A DNA stretch of 64,000 bases from Paradevosia shaoguanensis (GCF_016801025.1 NZ_CP068983.1:496001-560000), one strand, 5' to 3'; counted from the stretch's first letter, positions 1 through 9,618 are shown. The notes: generated by a model from the sequence alone, not told the origin. A program made the numbers and translations.

Positions 1-16
1 GCCGGCGCCCCCATCC

Positions 17-41
17 GACAGCTTCCAACGGAAGCGCTGTC
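17..41. other. Bulged hairpin at window edge
   Basis: GACAGC..TTCC (17-26) can pair with GGAAGCGCTGTC (30-41), leaving a 2-nt bulge. It may be the 3' hairpin of a gene outside the window. There is no clear T-tract, so its role is unknown. Confidence 0.3.
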
Positions 42-65
42 CGTCTGTTGCGCCAAACCCACTGA

Positions 66-151
66 ACTTCCCCGGCCGCAGAGCCGGGGCCCACGGGTTC
101 CTCCACTCGCGTGGAGGGTGGCAATGGGCCCCGGATCAAGTCCGGGGAAGT
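66..151. repeat. Palindromic element family 1, copy A
   Basis: An 86-bp element bounded by perfect 10-bp inverted repeats ACTTCCCCGG and CCGGGGAAGT. Inside are CCGGGGCCCA and TGGGCCCCGG in inverted orientation and a central CTCCACTCGCGTGGAG near-palindrome. Flanks (CCAAACCCACTG.. / ..GGTGGTTGGGG) extend the inverted repeat imperfectly. It lies 3' of the GntR regulator gene. Other copies are near 12616, 41066, 45463 and 57033. Confidence 0.88.
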
Positions 152-206
152 CCGGTGGTTGGGGCGGCCATCGCAACCTCATCTACCGGTGCAATTGAGT
201 ACGGAC

Positions 207-863
207 CTAGCCGGCGGCGAAGGTGCGGTGGGTCGAGGCGCGGAAATGGGCTTCGAGATTGGCGATGGCGCCGTCGGTATCGCGCTTTTCGAGGCTTTCC
301 AGGACGCGCAGGTGCTCGTCCATGGTGGAGATGAGCTGGCTGCGGATGAAGCCGCTCTGGTGGACGCGGCGGGCCATGTTGAGATTGTCCTGGACGCGCG
401 CGTGAGTGGCGAGGATGGCGCGGTTGTCCAGCGACTGGACGATGTTGCGGTGAAACTGGCGATCGAGCGCGACGACGACGGCGCGGGCCTCCTCGAAGGG
501 TGTGTCGGCGATGAGCAGGGCGCGGCAATCCTCGTGGCGCTTGCGCATGTCGGCCAGCCATTCGGGCTTCACCACCTCGGCGAAGGCGCGCATGGCAAAA
601 ACCTCCATCATGATGCGGAACTGGTAGTTCTCGCGGATGAAGGCGACTTCCGGATAGACGATGCGGATGCCGGTGCGTGGCTTGATCTCGACCAGCCCGA
701 ATTCCTCGAGCAGCACCAGCGTCTCGCGCAGGGGCGAGAGCGAAATGCCGAGCAGGTCGCAGAGTTCGTTCTGCGTCACCACCATGCCGGGGGTCAGCTT
801 GCCCTCGTGCATAGCTTCGCGAAACCGGCGGTAGCCTTCGTTATCCTGCCTCTCAGCTTCCAT
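207..863 (-). CDS. GntR-family (FCD-type) transcriptional regulator
   Basis: A 218-residue one-domain-plus-effector regulator. A winged helix-turn-helix occupies about residues 10-66 (VTQNELCDLLGISLSPLRET is the recognition region). It is followed by a helical FCD domain with the expected metal or effector residues in DRQFHRNI, DEHLRV and EAHFRAS. FCD regulators usually bind sugar acids or organic acids and repress an adjacent catabolic operon. The gene is divergent from the first enolase-superfamily dehydratase, and the shared 204-bp region holds a perfect inverted repeat at 1017-1047. The inference is that it controls the 1068-9529 operon and is inactivated by an intermediate of that pathway. 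A GAGGGG ribosome site precedes the ATG at 863. Confidence 0.9.
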   Translation of the reverse strand: MEAERQDNEGYRRFREAMHEGKLTPGMVVTQNELCDLLGISLSPLRETLVLLEEFGLVEIKPRTGIRIVYPEVAFIRENYQFRIMMEVFAMRAFAEVVKPEWLADMRKRHEDCRALLIADTPFEEARAVVVALDRQFHRNIVQSLDNRAILATHARVQDNLNMARRVHQSGFIRSQLISTMDEHLRVLESLEKRDTDGAIANLEAHFRASTHRTFAAG

Positions 864-1010
864 CCAGATGCCCCTCGTCGTTTCGCGGTCGTTCCCGGTC
901 TGGCGCCGACATTAGCACCTGCCACGGCTGGCATTGATCGACGCAGCGCGAATCCCACCAGTAAATATCATTGTGGCATAGAACTTCCGTCGAATCTTCA
1001 TCCTTGCGGG

Positions 1011-1047
1011 TTGACGTGAGATATTTTCTCGCTCCAATAATATCTCA
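1011..1047 (+). promoter_or_regulatory. Candidate promoter and GntR operator
   Basis: TTGACG (1011-1016) looks like a -35 box. It is followed immediately by a perfect 9-bp inverted repeat, TGAGATATT (1017-1025) and AATATCTCA (1039-1047), separated by 13 nt. The -10 must lie in AATAATAT, so the repeat brackets the promoter, as expected for a repressor site. Assignment to the neighbouring GntR protein is inference. Confidence 0.6.
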
Positions 1048-1067
1048 CAAGGGAGTTGAGGGCTGCA

Positions 1068-2189
1068 ATGAAGATCACGCGGTTCACCGCCTGGCTGGTT
1101 GAGGTCGATGCCGGGCCAAGATTCATCTGGCGCAACGGCCTGTCCGGATCGCATGGCGACATCCCGCCGGGCACGCGACCGCGCAAGGCAGTGATCCGGA
1201 TGGATACCGATGCCGGGATTTCCGGAGCCTTCGAGATCGGGCGGGGCGATGCCGTGGTGGACCTGGTGCGCCGGCGCTACCATAACTTCATCGGCGAAAA
1301 TCCCCTGCTCACCGAGCGACTCTGGCACCTCGTCTGGGAAGTCGATCGCGTCGAGGAAATCCACATGCGGGCGCTCGGCATTCTCGACCAGCTCTGCTGG
1401 GACGTGAAATCGCAGGCGGCGGGCATGCCGATCTACCAGATGCTCGGCGGCAACGACCCCAAGGTGCCGGCTTACGCTTCGACCGTCACCTGGCCGACGC
1501 TCGACGAATACGAGCGCTACATCAAGATGTGCCACGATATCGGCTTCAAGGCCTTCAAGCTCCATGCCTGGGGCGACGTGAAGCGCGATATCGAGCTTTC
1601 GACCAAGCTGCGCGAATGGGTGGGGCCGGATGCGGACCTGATGTTCGACGGCTCGGCGGGCTGGGACTATGTCGACGCGCTCGAAGTGGGCCGCGCGCTC
1701 CAGGACCTCGACTTCCTCTGGTACGAGGAGCCGATGCGCGAGTTCTATCTCGGCTCCTACACCAAGCTCTGCGAGAAGCTGAAGATACCCGTGCTGGCGG
1801 CCGAGACCTCGGACGGCGTGCACTGGAACATGGCGAGCTGGATCGAGGCCAAGGCGCTCGACATGACGCGCATCTCGACCTTCTACAAGGGCGGGTTCAC
1901 GGGCGCGATGAAGATCGCGCACATGTCGGACAGTTTCGGCATGCGGGCGCAGGTGCATGGAATGGGTCTCGAAAACGCCCAGCTCTGCGCCGCGGTGCGC
2001 AACAACGACTATTACGAGCAGCTCGTCATGAACGAGGAGCAGATCAGGGGCCTCGACAAGCTCGGCCCGCTCTCGATCGTGGATGGCTACCTCAATGTCA
2101 GCGACGAGCCGGGCATCGGCTACCGCTTCGACTGGGACGAGCTCGACCGTACGGCGCTCAACAAGGTCGAGGTGACCGAGCGCTTCTGA
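1068..2189 (+). CDS. Mandelate racemase/muconate lactonizing enzyme family dehydratase (enolase superfamily)
   Basis: A 373-residue member of the mandelate racemase subgroup, probably a sugar-acid dehydratase. Metal ligands are D194 (MFDGS), E220 (WYEEP) and E246 (AAETS). The base residues are K164 and H166 (FKLHAW, a KxH motif) and H297 (QVHGMG). These positions almost match mandelate racemase itself (K164, K166, D195, E221, E247, H297), so the active site is intact. H166 in place of the second lysine separates it from KxK racemases and points to dehydration of an acid sugar; the substrate cannot be read from sequence. The ATG at 1068 is preferred over the in-frame TTG at 1056 because GGGAG sits directly before that TTG. 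It is the first gene of a catabolic operon. Confidence 0.9.
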   Translation: MKITRFTAWLVEVDAGPRFIWRNGLSGSHGDIPPGTRPRKAVIRMDTDAGISGAFEIGRGDAVVDLVRRRYHNFIGENPLLTERLWHLVWEVDRVEEIHMRALGILDQLCWDVKSQAAGMPIYQMLGGNDPKVPAYASTVTWPTLDEYERYIKMCHDIGFKAFKLHAWGDVKRDIELSTKLREWVGPDADLMFDGSAGWDYVDALEVGRALQDLDFLWYEEPMREFYLGSYTKLCEKLKIPVLAAETSDGVHWNMASWIEAKALDMTRISTFYKGGFTGAMKIAHMSDSFGMRAQVHGMGLENAQLCAAVRNNDYYEQLVMNEEQIRGLDKLGPLSIVDGYLNVSDEPGIGYRFDWDELDRTALNKVEVTERF

Positions 2190-2230
2190 CGTTTCGCAAA
2201 AAGACGGAAATGCAAAGGGAGGAGACCTGC

Positions 2231-3481
2231 ATGACCACCACTTTCGACAGACGTTCGCTGCTCAAGCTCGGAGCAGCCGCCGCGGCGGCGACGATGCTGC
2301 CCCGGACGGCGTTCGCCCAGGCGGCCAGCATCAATTACTGGCACACCTTCACCAGCCAGTCCGAATTCGCCGGACTCGAGGAGGTGATGAAGCTCTTCGC
2401 GGCGGCCCACCCCGATATTAAGGTCACGCAGGAGAACATTCCCAACCCCGAATTCATGGCCAAGATCACCTCGGCGGTGGTGGCCAACAGCCGGCCGAAC
2501 GTGACGATGGTGTCGTCCGAGCGTTTCGCGGACCTGCTGGCCATGGGCGCGCTCACCGACATGACCGAACGCATCGCCTCCTGGGATCGCCGCGCCGATT
2601 TCGACGACAAGCGGTTCGATTCCATCACCAAGGACGGCAAGGTCTATGGCGTGCCCGGCTTCACGTTCGTGGACTGGATGTATTACCGCAAGGACTGGTT
2701 CGACGAAGCCGGCCTCGCGCCGCCGACCACGCTCGAAGAGTTGCGCCAGGCCGCTATCAAGCTGACCGATCCCTCCAAGGGCCGGTTTGGCCTCGGGATG
2801 CGCGGCGGCCCGGGCGGGCAGAACTACATCATCAACGTCATGGCCGCTTTCGGTTCGCCCGTGGTGGACGCTACGGGCACCATCGGGCTCAACCGCGACA
2901 AGGCCATCGAGGCCATCGACTGGTTCAGCGGCTTGCTGACACGCGACGGCGCAGTGCCGCCAAGCGCTGCCAATGACGGCTTCCGCCAGGTGATCGAAGG
3001 GTTCCAGACCGGGCAGACGGCCATGATCTGGCACCATACCGGCTCCTACCAGGACGTCGCTTCGGCACTGAAGCCCGGCGTCGAGTTCGCCACGCTCGCC
3101 ATGCCGGCGGGTCCGGCGGCGCGCATCGCCCGCCTCGCCTATGCCTACAACACCATCACCAGCGACCAGAACGCGGACGCCTCGTGGGAATGGGTGAAGT
3201 TCTGGGGCGAGCCGGATGCGGCCGTCGCCTTCCTCGAAAAAACCGGCTACTTCCCGGCCTCCTCGGTGGCGGCCAAGGACGAGCGCATCTCCGGCAACCC
3301 GATGTACAAGGCGGCGGCCGAAACGCTCGAATTCGGCATCCCGCAGCCGAGCTTCCCCGGTTATGCCGGCTGGACCGAGAGTGTCGTCCTGCCTGCCTTC
3401 CAGCGCACGCTGATCGGCCAGGCCACGCCCGAGCAGGCTGTCGATGAAATGATCGACGGGCTGGCTTCGGCAACCGCCTAG
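2231..3481 (+). CDS. CUT1-type sugar ABC transporter substrate-binding protein
   Basis: A 416-residue periplasmic solute-binding protein (SBP_bac_1 family). Residues 1-30 form a signal peptide with a twin-arginine motif, DRRSLLKL, then an alanine-rich core and cleavage near AFAQA. This suggests export by Tat, known for some sugar-binding proteins. The mature part begins INYWHTFTSQSE, typical of the family, with GVPGFTFVDWMYYRKDWFDEAG matching the usual binding-protein region. A strong AAAGGGAGGAG ribosome site precedes the ATG at 2231. It is followed by two permeases and an ATPase, so the importer is complete. Confidence 0.93.
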   Translation: MTTTFDRRSLLKLGAAAAAATMLPRTAFAQAASINYWHTFTSQSEFAGLEEVMKLFAAAHPDIKVTQENIPNPEFMAKITSAVVANSRPNVTMVSSERFADLLAMGALTDMTERIASWDRRADFDDKRFDSITKDGKVYGVPGFTFVDWMYYRKDWFDEAGLAPPTTLEELRQAAIKLTDPSKGRFGLGMRGGPGGQNYIINVMAAFGSPVVDATGTIGLNRDKAIEAIDWFSGLLTRDGAVPPSAANDGFRQVIEGFQTGQTAMIWHHTGSYQDVASALKPGVEFATLAMPAGPAARIARLAYAYNTITSDQNADASWEWVKFWGEPDAAVAFLEKTGYFPASSVAAKDERISGNPMYKAAAETLEFGIPQPSFPGYAGWTESVVLPAFQRTLIGQATPEQAVDEMIDGLASATA

Positions 3482-3551
3482 CCGTCGTGTCGGCGGCCGA
3501 CCCTCCTGACGGCCGCCGACCTCCCCCGATCGACTGCTCGCGCGAGGACCA

Positions 3552-4511
3552 ATGACCAACGGGACTTCAACCGCCGCCTTTCCAGGCGCGCGCTCCGCTT
3601 TTGAACGGCTCAACCCCATCCGGGCAATCGGGGAACTCTCCGAGAGCCGCTACTGGATGTATCTGCTGCTGTTGCCCAGCGCCCTGCTGATCACGGCGGT
3701 GGTGCTCTACCCGACGCTCTACGGCATCCAACTGAGCTTCCGCGAGATGCGGCTCAACCGGCCGGACCTGGGCACGGACTGGGTGTTCTTCAAGCATTAT
3801 GCCCGCATGATGAGCGACCCCATCTTCTGGGTGGCGCTACGCAACACAGCGGTGTGGGTGACGTCTTCGATCGCGCTCGAATTCCTGATCGGGCTGGTGG
3901 CCGCGCTGGCGCTCAATCGCGACCTCCCGGGCACCAAGCTTCTCGCTGTGCTGATCCTCCTCCCCTATTTCCTGCCTAATGTGGTGGCCGGCCACATGTG
4001 GGCGCTGATGCTCGATCCGCGGCTTGGCGTCATCAACGACGTGCTGGTGCGGGTGGGCCTGCTCGAAGGCTACAAGGCCTGGTTTGCCGATCCCAACACG
4101 GCGATGGCGGCGGCCATTGTCGTCGAGGCCTGGCACAGCTTTCCGTTCTTCACGCTGCTGATCCTGGCCGGCCTCAAGGGCATTCCAGCCGATCTCTACA
4201 AGGCGGCCGATATCGATGGCGCCGGCGCGTTCTCGCAATTGCGGCTCATCACACTGCCCATGCTCAAGACCATCATCGCGGCAGCGGTGATCCTGCGCGT
4301 GATCGGCCTCGTCAACTCGCCCGACCTGCTGCTGATCCTCACCAGCGGCGGCCCCGGACGCTCGACGCAGGTGCTTTCGCTCTACGCCTTCCAGACGGCC
4401 TACAAGGACTTCAACTTCGGCTATGCCGGGGCGCTGTCCGTGGTGATGTTCATCCTGCTGATGGTCTTCGCCTGGGGCTATATCCGCCTGTCGCGGTTCA
4501 ACCAGGAGTAA
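3552..4511 (+). CDS. Sugar ABC transporter permease (MalF/UgpA type)
   Basis: A 319-residue inner-membrane permease of the binding-protein-dependent type. Six transmembrane segments are apparent, the first around residues 36-58 (YLLLLPSALLITAVVLYPTL). The cytoplasmic EAA loop reads YKAADIDGAGAFSQLRLITLPML and should dock onto the ATPase encoded at 5367. It pairs with the permease starting 5 bases after its stop. Confidence 0.92.
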   Translation: MTNGTSTAAFPGARSAFERLNPIRAIGELSESRYWMYLLLLPSALLITAVVLYPTLYGIQLSFREMRLNRPDLGTDWVFFKHYARMMSDPIFWVALRNTAVWVTSSIALEFLIGLVAALALNRDLPGTKLLAVLILLPYFLPNVVAGHMWALMLDPRLGVINDVLVRVGLLEGYKAWFADPNTAMAAAIVVEAWHSFPFFTLLILAGLKGIPADLYKAADIDGAGAFSQLRLITLPMLKTIIAAAVILRVIGLVNSPDLLLILTSGGPGRSTQVLSLYAFQTAYKDFNFGYAGALSVVMFILLMVFAWGYIRLSRFNQE

Positions 4512-4516
4512 GCGCC

Positions 4517-5362
4517 ATGGCCGTTGCCCAGTCTCGCTCCAAGCTCATCTGGAACGTCCTCAGCTATGCCGTGCTGATCGTTCTGGCCTTCATCTGCATC
4601 GCGCCGATCGTGTGGACCTTCCTCACCTCGATCAAGCCCGAAACGCAGATCGTGACCCGCGACATGGTCTACATCCCGACCGAGGTGACCATCGAGAACT
4701 ACGTCAAGCTCTGGTCGCAGTCGTCCTATCCGACGCTGGTGATGAACAGCCTCGTCGTAACCGGACTGACGGTGCTGATCTGCCTCATCACCGGGACGTT
4801 CGCCTCCTACGCGTTCTCGCGCTTCGTCTTCAAGGGGCGCACGCAGCTGATGCTGGCTTATCTCGTCGTGCGCATGTTCCCAGCGGTGCTGATGATCATC
4901 CCGCTTTTCGTGCTGATGCGACAGATCGGGCTGCTCGACAGCACGATCGGGCTGGCCATCGACTATACGAGCTTCCTGCTGCCGCTCTTCGTCTGGATGC
5001 TCAAGGGCTTCTTCGATGCGGCGCCAAAGGAACTCGAAAGCGCGGCGCGCGTGGATGGCAGCACGCGGGTGGGCGCGATGTTCCGCATCGTCATTCCCAT
5101 CGCCCGTAACGGGCTGGTCGCCACCTGCGTCTTCGTCGCGATCGCGGCGTGGAACGAATACCTCTTCGCCCTCATGCTCACTACCAGCCAGGGCTCGCGC
5201 ACCTGGCCGGTGGGCCTGCAGCTCATGGTGGGCGAGTTCCAGTTGCCCTGGGGCATGTTGGCCGCCGGCGGCATGATTTCCATCCTGCCGGTGATCATCC
5301 TGTTCGCCATCGTGCAGCGCGTCATGGTGGCCGGCATCACAGCCGGCGCAGTCAAGGGATAA
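4517..5362 (+). CDS. Sugar ABC transporter permease (MalG/UgpE type)
   Basis: A 281-residue second permease of the same importer, with six predicted membrane segments. Its EAA loop is [20 protein letters not shown]. The ATG at 4517 follows the upstream stop by 5 nt and gives the short cytoplasmic N-terminus usual for MalG-type subunits. The ending ([12 protein letters not shown]) is the typical family C-terminus that contacts the ATPase. Confidence 0.92.
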   Translation: MAVAQSRSKLIWNVLSYAVLIVLAFICIAPIVWTFLTSIKPETQIVTRDMVYIPTEVTIENYVKLWSQSSYPTLVMNSLVVTGLTVLICLITGTFASYAFSRFVFKGRTQLMLAYLVVRMFPAVLMIIPLFVLMRQIGLLDSTIGLAIDYTSFLLPLFVWMLKGFFDAAPKELESAARVDGSTRVGAMFRIVIPIARNGLVATCVFVAIAAWNEYLFALMLTTSQGSRTWPVGLQLMVGEFQLPWGMLAAGGMISILPVIILFAIVQRVMVAGITAGAVKG

Positions 5363-5366
5363 GCTT

Positions 5367-6443
5367 ATGGCGACACTTTCCATCAACGGCGTCCGCAAGA
5401 GCTTCGGATCCCTCGAAGTCCTCTCCAATATCGACCTCGAACTGGAGGATGGCGGGTTCCTGGTGCTGCTCGGCCCATCGGGCTGCGGCAAGTCCACGCT
5501 GCTCTCGATCATCGCCGGGCTTGAGCCCTCGTCGGGCGGGGACATCTTCATCGGCGAGCGCAAGATGAACGACGTCCACCCCAAGGACCGCAACATCGCC
5601 ATGGTGTTCCAGTCCTACGCGCTCTACCCGACCATGCCGGTGCGGCGGAACATCGGTTTCGGGCTCGAAATGCGCAAGGTGCCGCAGGGCGAGCGCGACG
5701 CAGCGGTGCAGAAGGCCGCTGAGCTGCTGCAGATCGAGCATCTGCTCGACCGCAAGCCGGGACAGCTTTCTGGCGGGCAGCGCCAGCGCGTGGCCATGGG
5801 GCGCGCCATCGTGCGCGATCCCGATCTCTTTCTCTTCGACGAGCCGCTCTCAAACCTCGATGCCAAGCTGCGTGTCGAGATGCGGACCGAGATCAAGCGG
5901 CTGCACGACCGGCTGGGGACGAGCGTGGTCTATGTCACGCACGACCAGGTGGAGGCGATGACGCTGGGCACCAAGGTCGCCGTGATGAGGAATGGCATCA
6001 TCCAGCAGTTGGCCGACCCGCAGACCATCTACGAGAAGCCGGCCAACATGTTCGTCGCCGGGTTCATCGGCTCGCCGACCATGAACTTCCTCAGCGGCCG
6101 GCTGGAGGAGCAGGACGGCGCATTGGCGTTGCGCTACGGGGATTCCGTGCTGGCGCTGCCCGAAACGGAAGCGAGCGCGCGGCCCTTTATCGGGCGCGAG
6201 GTGGTGGCGGGCATCCGACCCGAGACGTTCAGCACGCACAGCGACGGGCCGTCGTTGACGGGGACCGTCGACGTGGTCGAGCCCACGGGACCGGACACGA
6301 TGGTGGTGCTCAACGTTGCCGGCCAGATGATCACCGCGCGGCTCGGCTCGCGTGACCGGCCGGTGCTGGGCTCGCCCATGACGCTCGCCGTAGACACTTC
6401 CGCCCTCAATCTCTTCGACCCCGAAAGCGGCAACCGCATCTGA
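5367..6443 (+). CDS. Sugar ABC transporter ATP-binding protein (UgpC/MalK family)
   Basis: A 358-residue cytoplasmic ATPase energising the importer. Walker A is GPSGCGKST near residue 36, the Q-loop is VFQSYALYP, the signature LSGGQRQR, Walker [13 protein letters not shown] and the switch histidine sits in VTHDQ. A C-terminal TOBE/OB regulatory domain (about residues 240-358) contains [11 protein letters not shown] and GIRPE. It begins 4 bases after the second permease stop with AAGGGA as ribosome site. It is a different gene from the aglK homologue at 58841. Confidence 0.94.
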   Translation: MATLSINGVRKSFGSLEVLSNIDLELEDGGFLVLLGPSGCGKSTLLSIIAGLEPSSGGDIFIGERKMNDVHPKDRNIAMVFQSYALYPTMPVRRNIGFGLEMRKVPQGERDAAVQKAAELLQIEHLLDRKPGQLSGGQRQRVAMGRAIVRDPDLFLFDEPLSNLDAKLRVEMRTEIKRLHDRLGTSVVYVTHDQVEAMTLGTKVAVMRNGIIQQLADPQTIYEKPANMFVAGFIGSPTMNFLSGRLEEQDGALALRYGDSVLALPETEASARPFIGREVVAGIRPETFSTHSDGPSLTGTVDVVEPTGPDTMVVLNVAGQMITARLGSRDRPVLGSPMTLAVDTSALNLFDPESGNRI

Positions 6444-6452
6444 GCTGGAAAC

Positions 6453-7625
6453 ATGACCAAGGACCTGCGCATCAAGCGCCTCACCGTCTACCAGTATGGC
6501 TGGACGCAGCGCGAACTCGGCTACGACTATAACGGCTTCAACCACGTCTACCTCGCCGGCTCGACCGTCGAGCAGACGGGGTTCGTCTTCACCATCGAGA
6601 CGGAAGGCGGGATCACCGGCGAATATGTCGGGGGGACCGGCGTTTCCTACGCCCAGGTGGCGATGGCGGCGCAATATCTCATTGGGCGCAACGCGCTCGA
6701 GCGTGAGCTGATCTGGAACGATCTCAAGCGGGCGCTGCGCAAGTATGATCGGTTCGGCATCGGGCCGATCGACATCGCGCTCTGGGACATTGCAGGGAAG
6801 GCCGCGGGCATGCCGGTGTCGCAATTGCTCGGCGGCTGGCGCACGCGACTGCCGGCCTATGCCTCAACCTATCATGGCGACGAGAATGGCGGGCTGTCGA
6901 GCCCGGAGGCCTTTGCCGATTTCGCGGTGCAGTGCCAGGAAATGGGCTACCCCGCCTTCAAGATCCACGGTTGGGGCAACGGGCCCATCGCGCGCGAAGC
7001 GGCAGCGGTGATCGCGACGCGCGAGGCGGTCGGCGACGGCATGGACCTGATGATCGACCCGGCCTGCGAATACGAGACCTGGGGCGATGCGCTCAAGGTG
7101 GGCCAAGCGTGCGATGAGGCCAATTATTTCTGGTACGAGGATCCCTACAAGGATGGCGGGCAGTCGTCCTATGCCCATCGCAAACTCAAGCAGTTCATCC
7201 GCACGCCGATCCTGCTTGGCGAGCACATCCGGGGCATCGAGTTGCGCGTTGACCAGCTCGTGGCCGAGGGCACCGATTTCGTGCGGGCCGATGTCGACTA
7301 TGACGGCGGCATTACCGGGGTGATGAAGCTGGCGCATATCGCCGAGGGGTTCGGCGTCGATTGCGAAATTCACGCTCCGGGCCACGCGCCGCGGCACTGC
7401 ATGGCGGCGATCCGGAACACCAATTACTACGAACTGGGCCTCGTTCACCCCAAGGTGCCAGGCCCGAAATCGCAGAACGCCATTTTCGCCGACGACTATT
7501 CGGACGACCTTGATTCCGTGGATGCGCAGGGTTGCGTGCCGGTGCCGACCGGACCGGGGCTGGGGATCGCCATCGACTGGAAATGGCTTGCGGCCCACGA
7601 AACCGGCAAGGTCGTCTACGAGTAA
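6453..7625 (+). CDS. Second mandelate racemase/muconate lactonizing enzyme family protein
   Basis: A 390-residue enolase-superfamily enzyme, distinct from the one at 1068. Predicted active-site residues are K170 and H172 (FKIHGW), D202 (MIDPAC), E229 (WYEDPY), E257 (LGEHIR) and H307 (EIHAPG), so all metal and base positions are present. Two KxH enolases in one operon suggest either sequential steps or two related sugar acids brought in by the ABC importer. It lies 9 bases after the ATPase gene and 5 bases before the next gene, so it is certainly cotranscribed. Confidence 0.9.
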   Translation: MTKDLRIKRLTVYQYGWTQRELGYDYNGFNHVYLAGSTVEQTGFVFTIETEGGITGEYVGGTGVSYAQVAMAAQYLIGRNALERELIWNDLKRALRKYDRFGIGPIDIALWDIAGKAAGMPVSQLLGGWRTRLPAYASTYHGDENGGLSSPEAFADFAVQCQEMGYPAFKIHGWGNGPIAREAAAVIATREAVGDGMDLMIDPACEYETWGDALKVGQACDEANYFWYEDPYKDGGQSSYAHRKLKQFIRTPILLGEHIRGIELRVDQLVAEGTDFVRADVDYDGGITGVMKLAHIAEGFGVDCEIHAPGHAPRHCMAAIRNTNYYELGLVHPKVPGPKSQNAIFADDYSDDLDSVDAQGCVPVPTGPGLGIAIDWKWLAAHETGKVVYE

Positions 7626-7630
7626 GCGCC

Positions 7631-9529
7631 ATGAACGACAAAGTCTCCTTTCCTCCCGCTCTCTCGGTCGGGCGCCCCGCCGCGCCGCCGACCTGGGCCC
7701 TGCTCCAGCGCCAGATCTTTGCGGTGCTCGACAAGGCGGCACTCGAATTCGCCGACCGCTATACGCGGCCGGACGGCACGCTGATCTGGCGCGATCGCTG
7801 GCCGGGCATGGATGGCTCGGACGACCCCTATGAGGGGTTCATGAACATGCCGCTCTTCTACGCGCTGGGCGGCAGTGAAGAGGTCTATCGGCGCTCGCGC
7901 ACCATCTGGGACGGCATCACCTGGCAGTGGACCGAATATGGCCAGATCCACCGCGAATACGACGCCTATTACGACTGGATGCATCACGGGGAGAGCAATC
8001 TCTTCTTCTATTTCTTCGGGCTCGCCGACCCGGCCGTGCTCAAGGACCGGCAGCGTACGCAGCGGTTTGCCGGTTTCTACAACGGAGAGGACGCGGAAGC
8101 GCGGAACTACGATACGGAGTTGCGTCTCATCCGTTCGCCGATCACCGGCAGTCGCGGGCCGCGCCATGTGCAGACGGCGGAGGACTGGTCGACGCATCGC
8201 GAAATCCTCGACAATTACCTGCCCCCCTTCGAGGACCTGCCAGGCATCGACCGCTATGGCATGAAGACGCCATGGTCGGATGACAGCACATATGCGGAAA
8301 TCCTCAAGCGCATCAACGAGCGGCAATCGCGCGGGGACGTGCCGCTCAACCTGGGCGCCACATCGCTCATGACCCATGCCTTCGCCTATTCGGGCGAGGA
8401 GAAATACCGGCGCTGGGTGCTCGACTACCTCGATGCCTGGAAGCGGCGGACGGCGGATAATGGCGGGATAACGCCCGACAATATCGGGCTTTCCGGCAGG
8501 ATCGGCGAATACAATGACGGCAAATGGTGGGGCGGCTATTACGGCTGGCGCTGGCCGCATGGCGCGTTCTCGCTGCTAGAGCCGCTCTCAATCGGCGCGA
8601 TGAATGCGGTGCTGCTGACGGGTGACACCGGCCATCTCGATCTGCCCCGCTCCCAGCTCGACATGCTCTGGTCGCTGCGGCGCGAGGAGGATGGACGCTG
8701 GGTGGTGCCGAACCGCCATTACGACGAAGGCTGGCGCGATTTCCGCCCGCAGCACCCGATGTATGGCGTGTATCTCTGGAACCTCTCGATGGCCGAGGAG
8801 GATGCCGAACGGGCCGAGCGCGGTTGGGCGGGTGGTGTGTTCGACGCGGTCAATCCGGCCTATTCGAGCTATGGCGGCTCGACAGGCGGGCATATGGGCT
8901 TCAATGGCAATACTGCGCAGTGGTTTCGTTTCATCCGCGGGCGCGATCCGGGCTATCCCGAGGCGATCCTGCGCGCCAATCTCGAAACCATTGCCAACCA
9001 GATCGAGACCTACCGCAGCGCGCTCAACGACCCGCTGACCATGGACCATTATCGCGAGTCCATGACCATCCACATGTGGCAGCAACTAACCCCGATGATC
9101 ATCGAGGGCCTGACCCAGCTCACGCTGGGCGGACCGATGCATGTCTACCACGGCGGCCTGCAACTGGCGCGGCTGCGCTATTACGATGCGGCGGGCCAGC
9201 GGCCGGGATTGCCGCAGGGCGTAGCGGCGCTGGTCGATGAACTCTCGGACGACGCCGCCTCGGTGACACTGGTCAATACCGACCCGCTGGCGGAGGCCGA
9301 CCTCATCGTGCAGGCGGGGGTCTTCGGCGAACATGACTTCACGAGCGTCGTGGCGGATGGCGGCGATGCGGTACCCGTCTCGGGCCGCTGGCTGCGACTG
9401 CGGCTGGCGCCAGGCGCGACGACGCGGTTGCGGCTGGGCATGGCGCGGTTCGCCAATCCTCCGAACTATGACACGCCCTGGACCCGAGCGGCGGGTGCTG
9501 TGGAGCCCCTGCTGGGGCGCAGCGAATAA
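7631..9529 (+). CDS. Large uncharacterised protein of the sugar-acid operon
   Basis: A 632-residue protein I cannot assign to a named enzyme. There is no signal peptide, so it is probably cytoplasmic. It is rich in Trp, Tyr, Asp and His, with conserved-looking stretches such as YYDWMHHGESNLFFYFFGL, WWGGYYGWRWPHGAFSLLEP and GGSTGGHMGFNGN. Repeated helical segments with aromatic-acidic loops look like an (alpha/alpha)-barrel glycoside hydrolase or lyase, with a beta-rich C-terminal part (about 520-632). The fold is inference. Its place as last gene of the dehydratase/ABC operon suggests it acts on the imported compound, perhaps opening a glycoside or oligomer before dehydration. Start at 7631, 5 bases after the preceding stop. 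Confidence 0.75.
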   Translation: MNDKVSFPPALSVGRPAAPPTWALLQRQIFAVLDKAALEFADRYTRPDGTLIWRDRWPGMDGSDDPYEGFMNMPLFYALGGSEEVYRRSRTIWDGITWQWTEYGQIHREYDAYYDWMHHGESNLFFYFFGLADPAVLKDRQRTQRFAGFYNGEDAEARNYDTELRLIRSPITGSRGPRHVQTAEDWSTHREILDNYLPPFEDLPGIDRYGMKTPWSDDSTYAEILKRINERQSRGDVPLNLGATSLMTHAFAYSGEEKYRRWVLDYLDAWKRRTADNGGITPDNIGLSGRIGEYNDGKWWGGYYGWRWPHGAFSLLEPLSIGAMNAVLLTGDTGHLDLPRSQLDMLWSLRREEDGRWVVPNRHYDEGWRDFRPQHPMYGVYLWNLSMAEEDAERAERGWAGGVFDAVNPAYSSYGGSTGGHMGFNGNTAQWFRFIRGRDPGYPEAILRANLETIANQIETYRSALNDPLTMDHYRESMTIHMWQQLTPMIIEGLTQLTLGGPMHVYHGGLQLARLRYYDAAGQRPGLPQGVAALVDELSDDAASVTLVNTDPLAEADLIVQAGVFGEHDFTSVVADGGDAVPVSGRWLRLRLAPGATTRLRLGMARFANPPNYDTPWTRAAGAVEPLLGRSE

Positions 9530-9535
9530 GGTGAT

Positions 9536-9556
9536 GGGCGGCTAAAAAGGCCGCCC
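9536..9556 (+). terminator. Hairpin after the sugar-acid operon
   Basis: GGGCGGC (9536-9542) pairs with GCCGCCC (9550-9556) around a TAAAAAG loop, 7 bases after the last stop of the operon. There is no T-run, so termination strength is uncertain. Confidence 0.55.
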
Positions 9557-9618
9557 CTCACTCTGGCCACGTTTCTCCCTATTCTGCGCCCTGGGGGCGA
9601 TACTTTAGGGAGTTAGCC

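Noticed and set aside
2120-3619. Long minus-strand frame opposite the sugar-binding-protein gene
   Set aside because: The plus strand encodes a complete Tat-exported binding protein with a strong ribosome site; the minus product has no domain.
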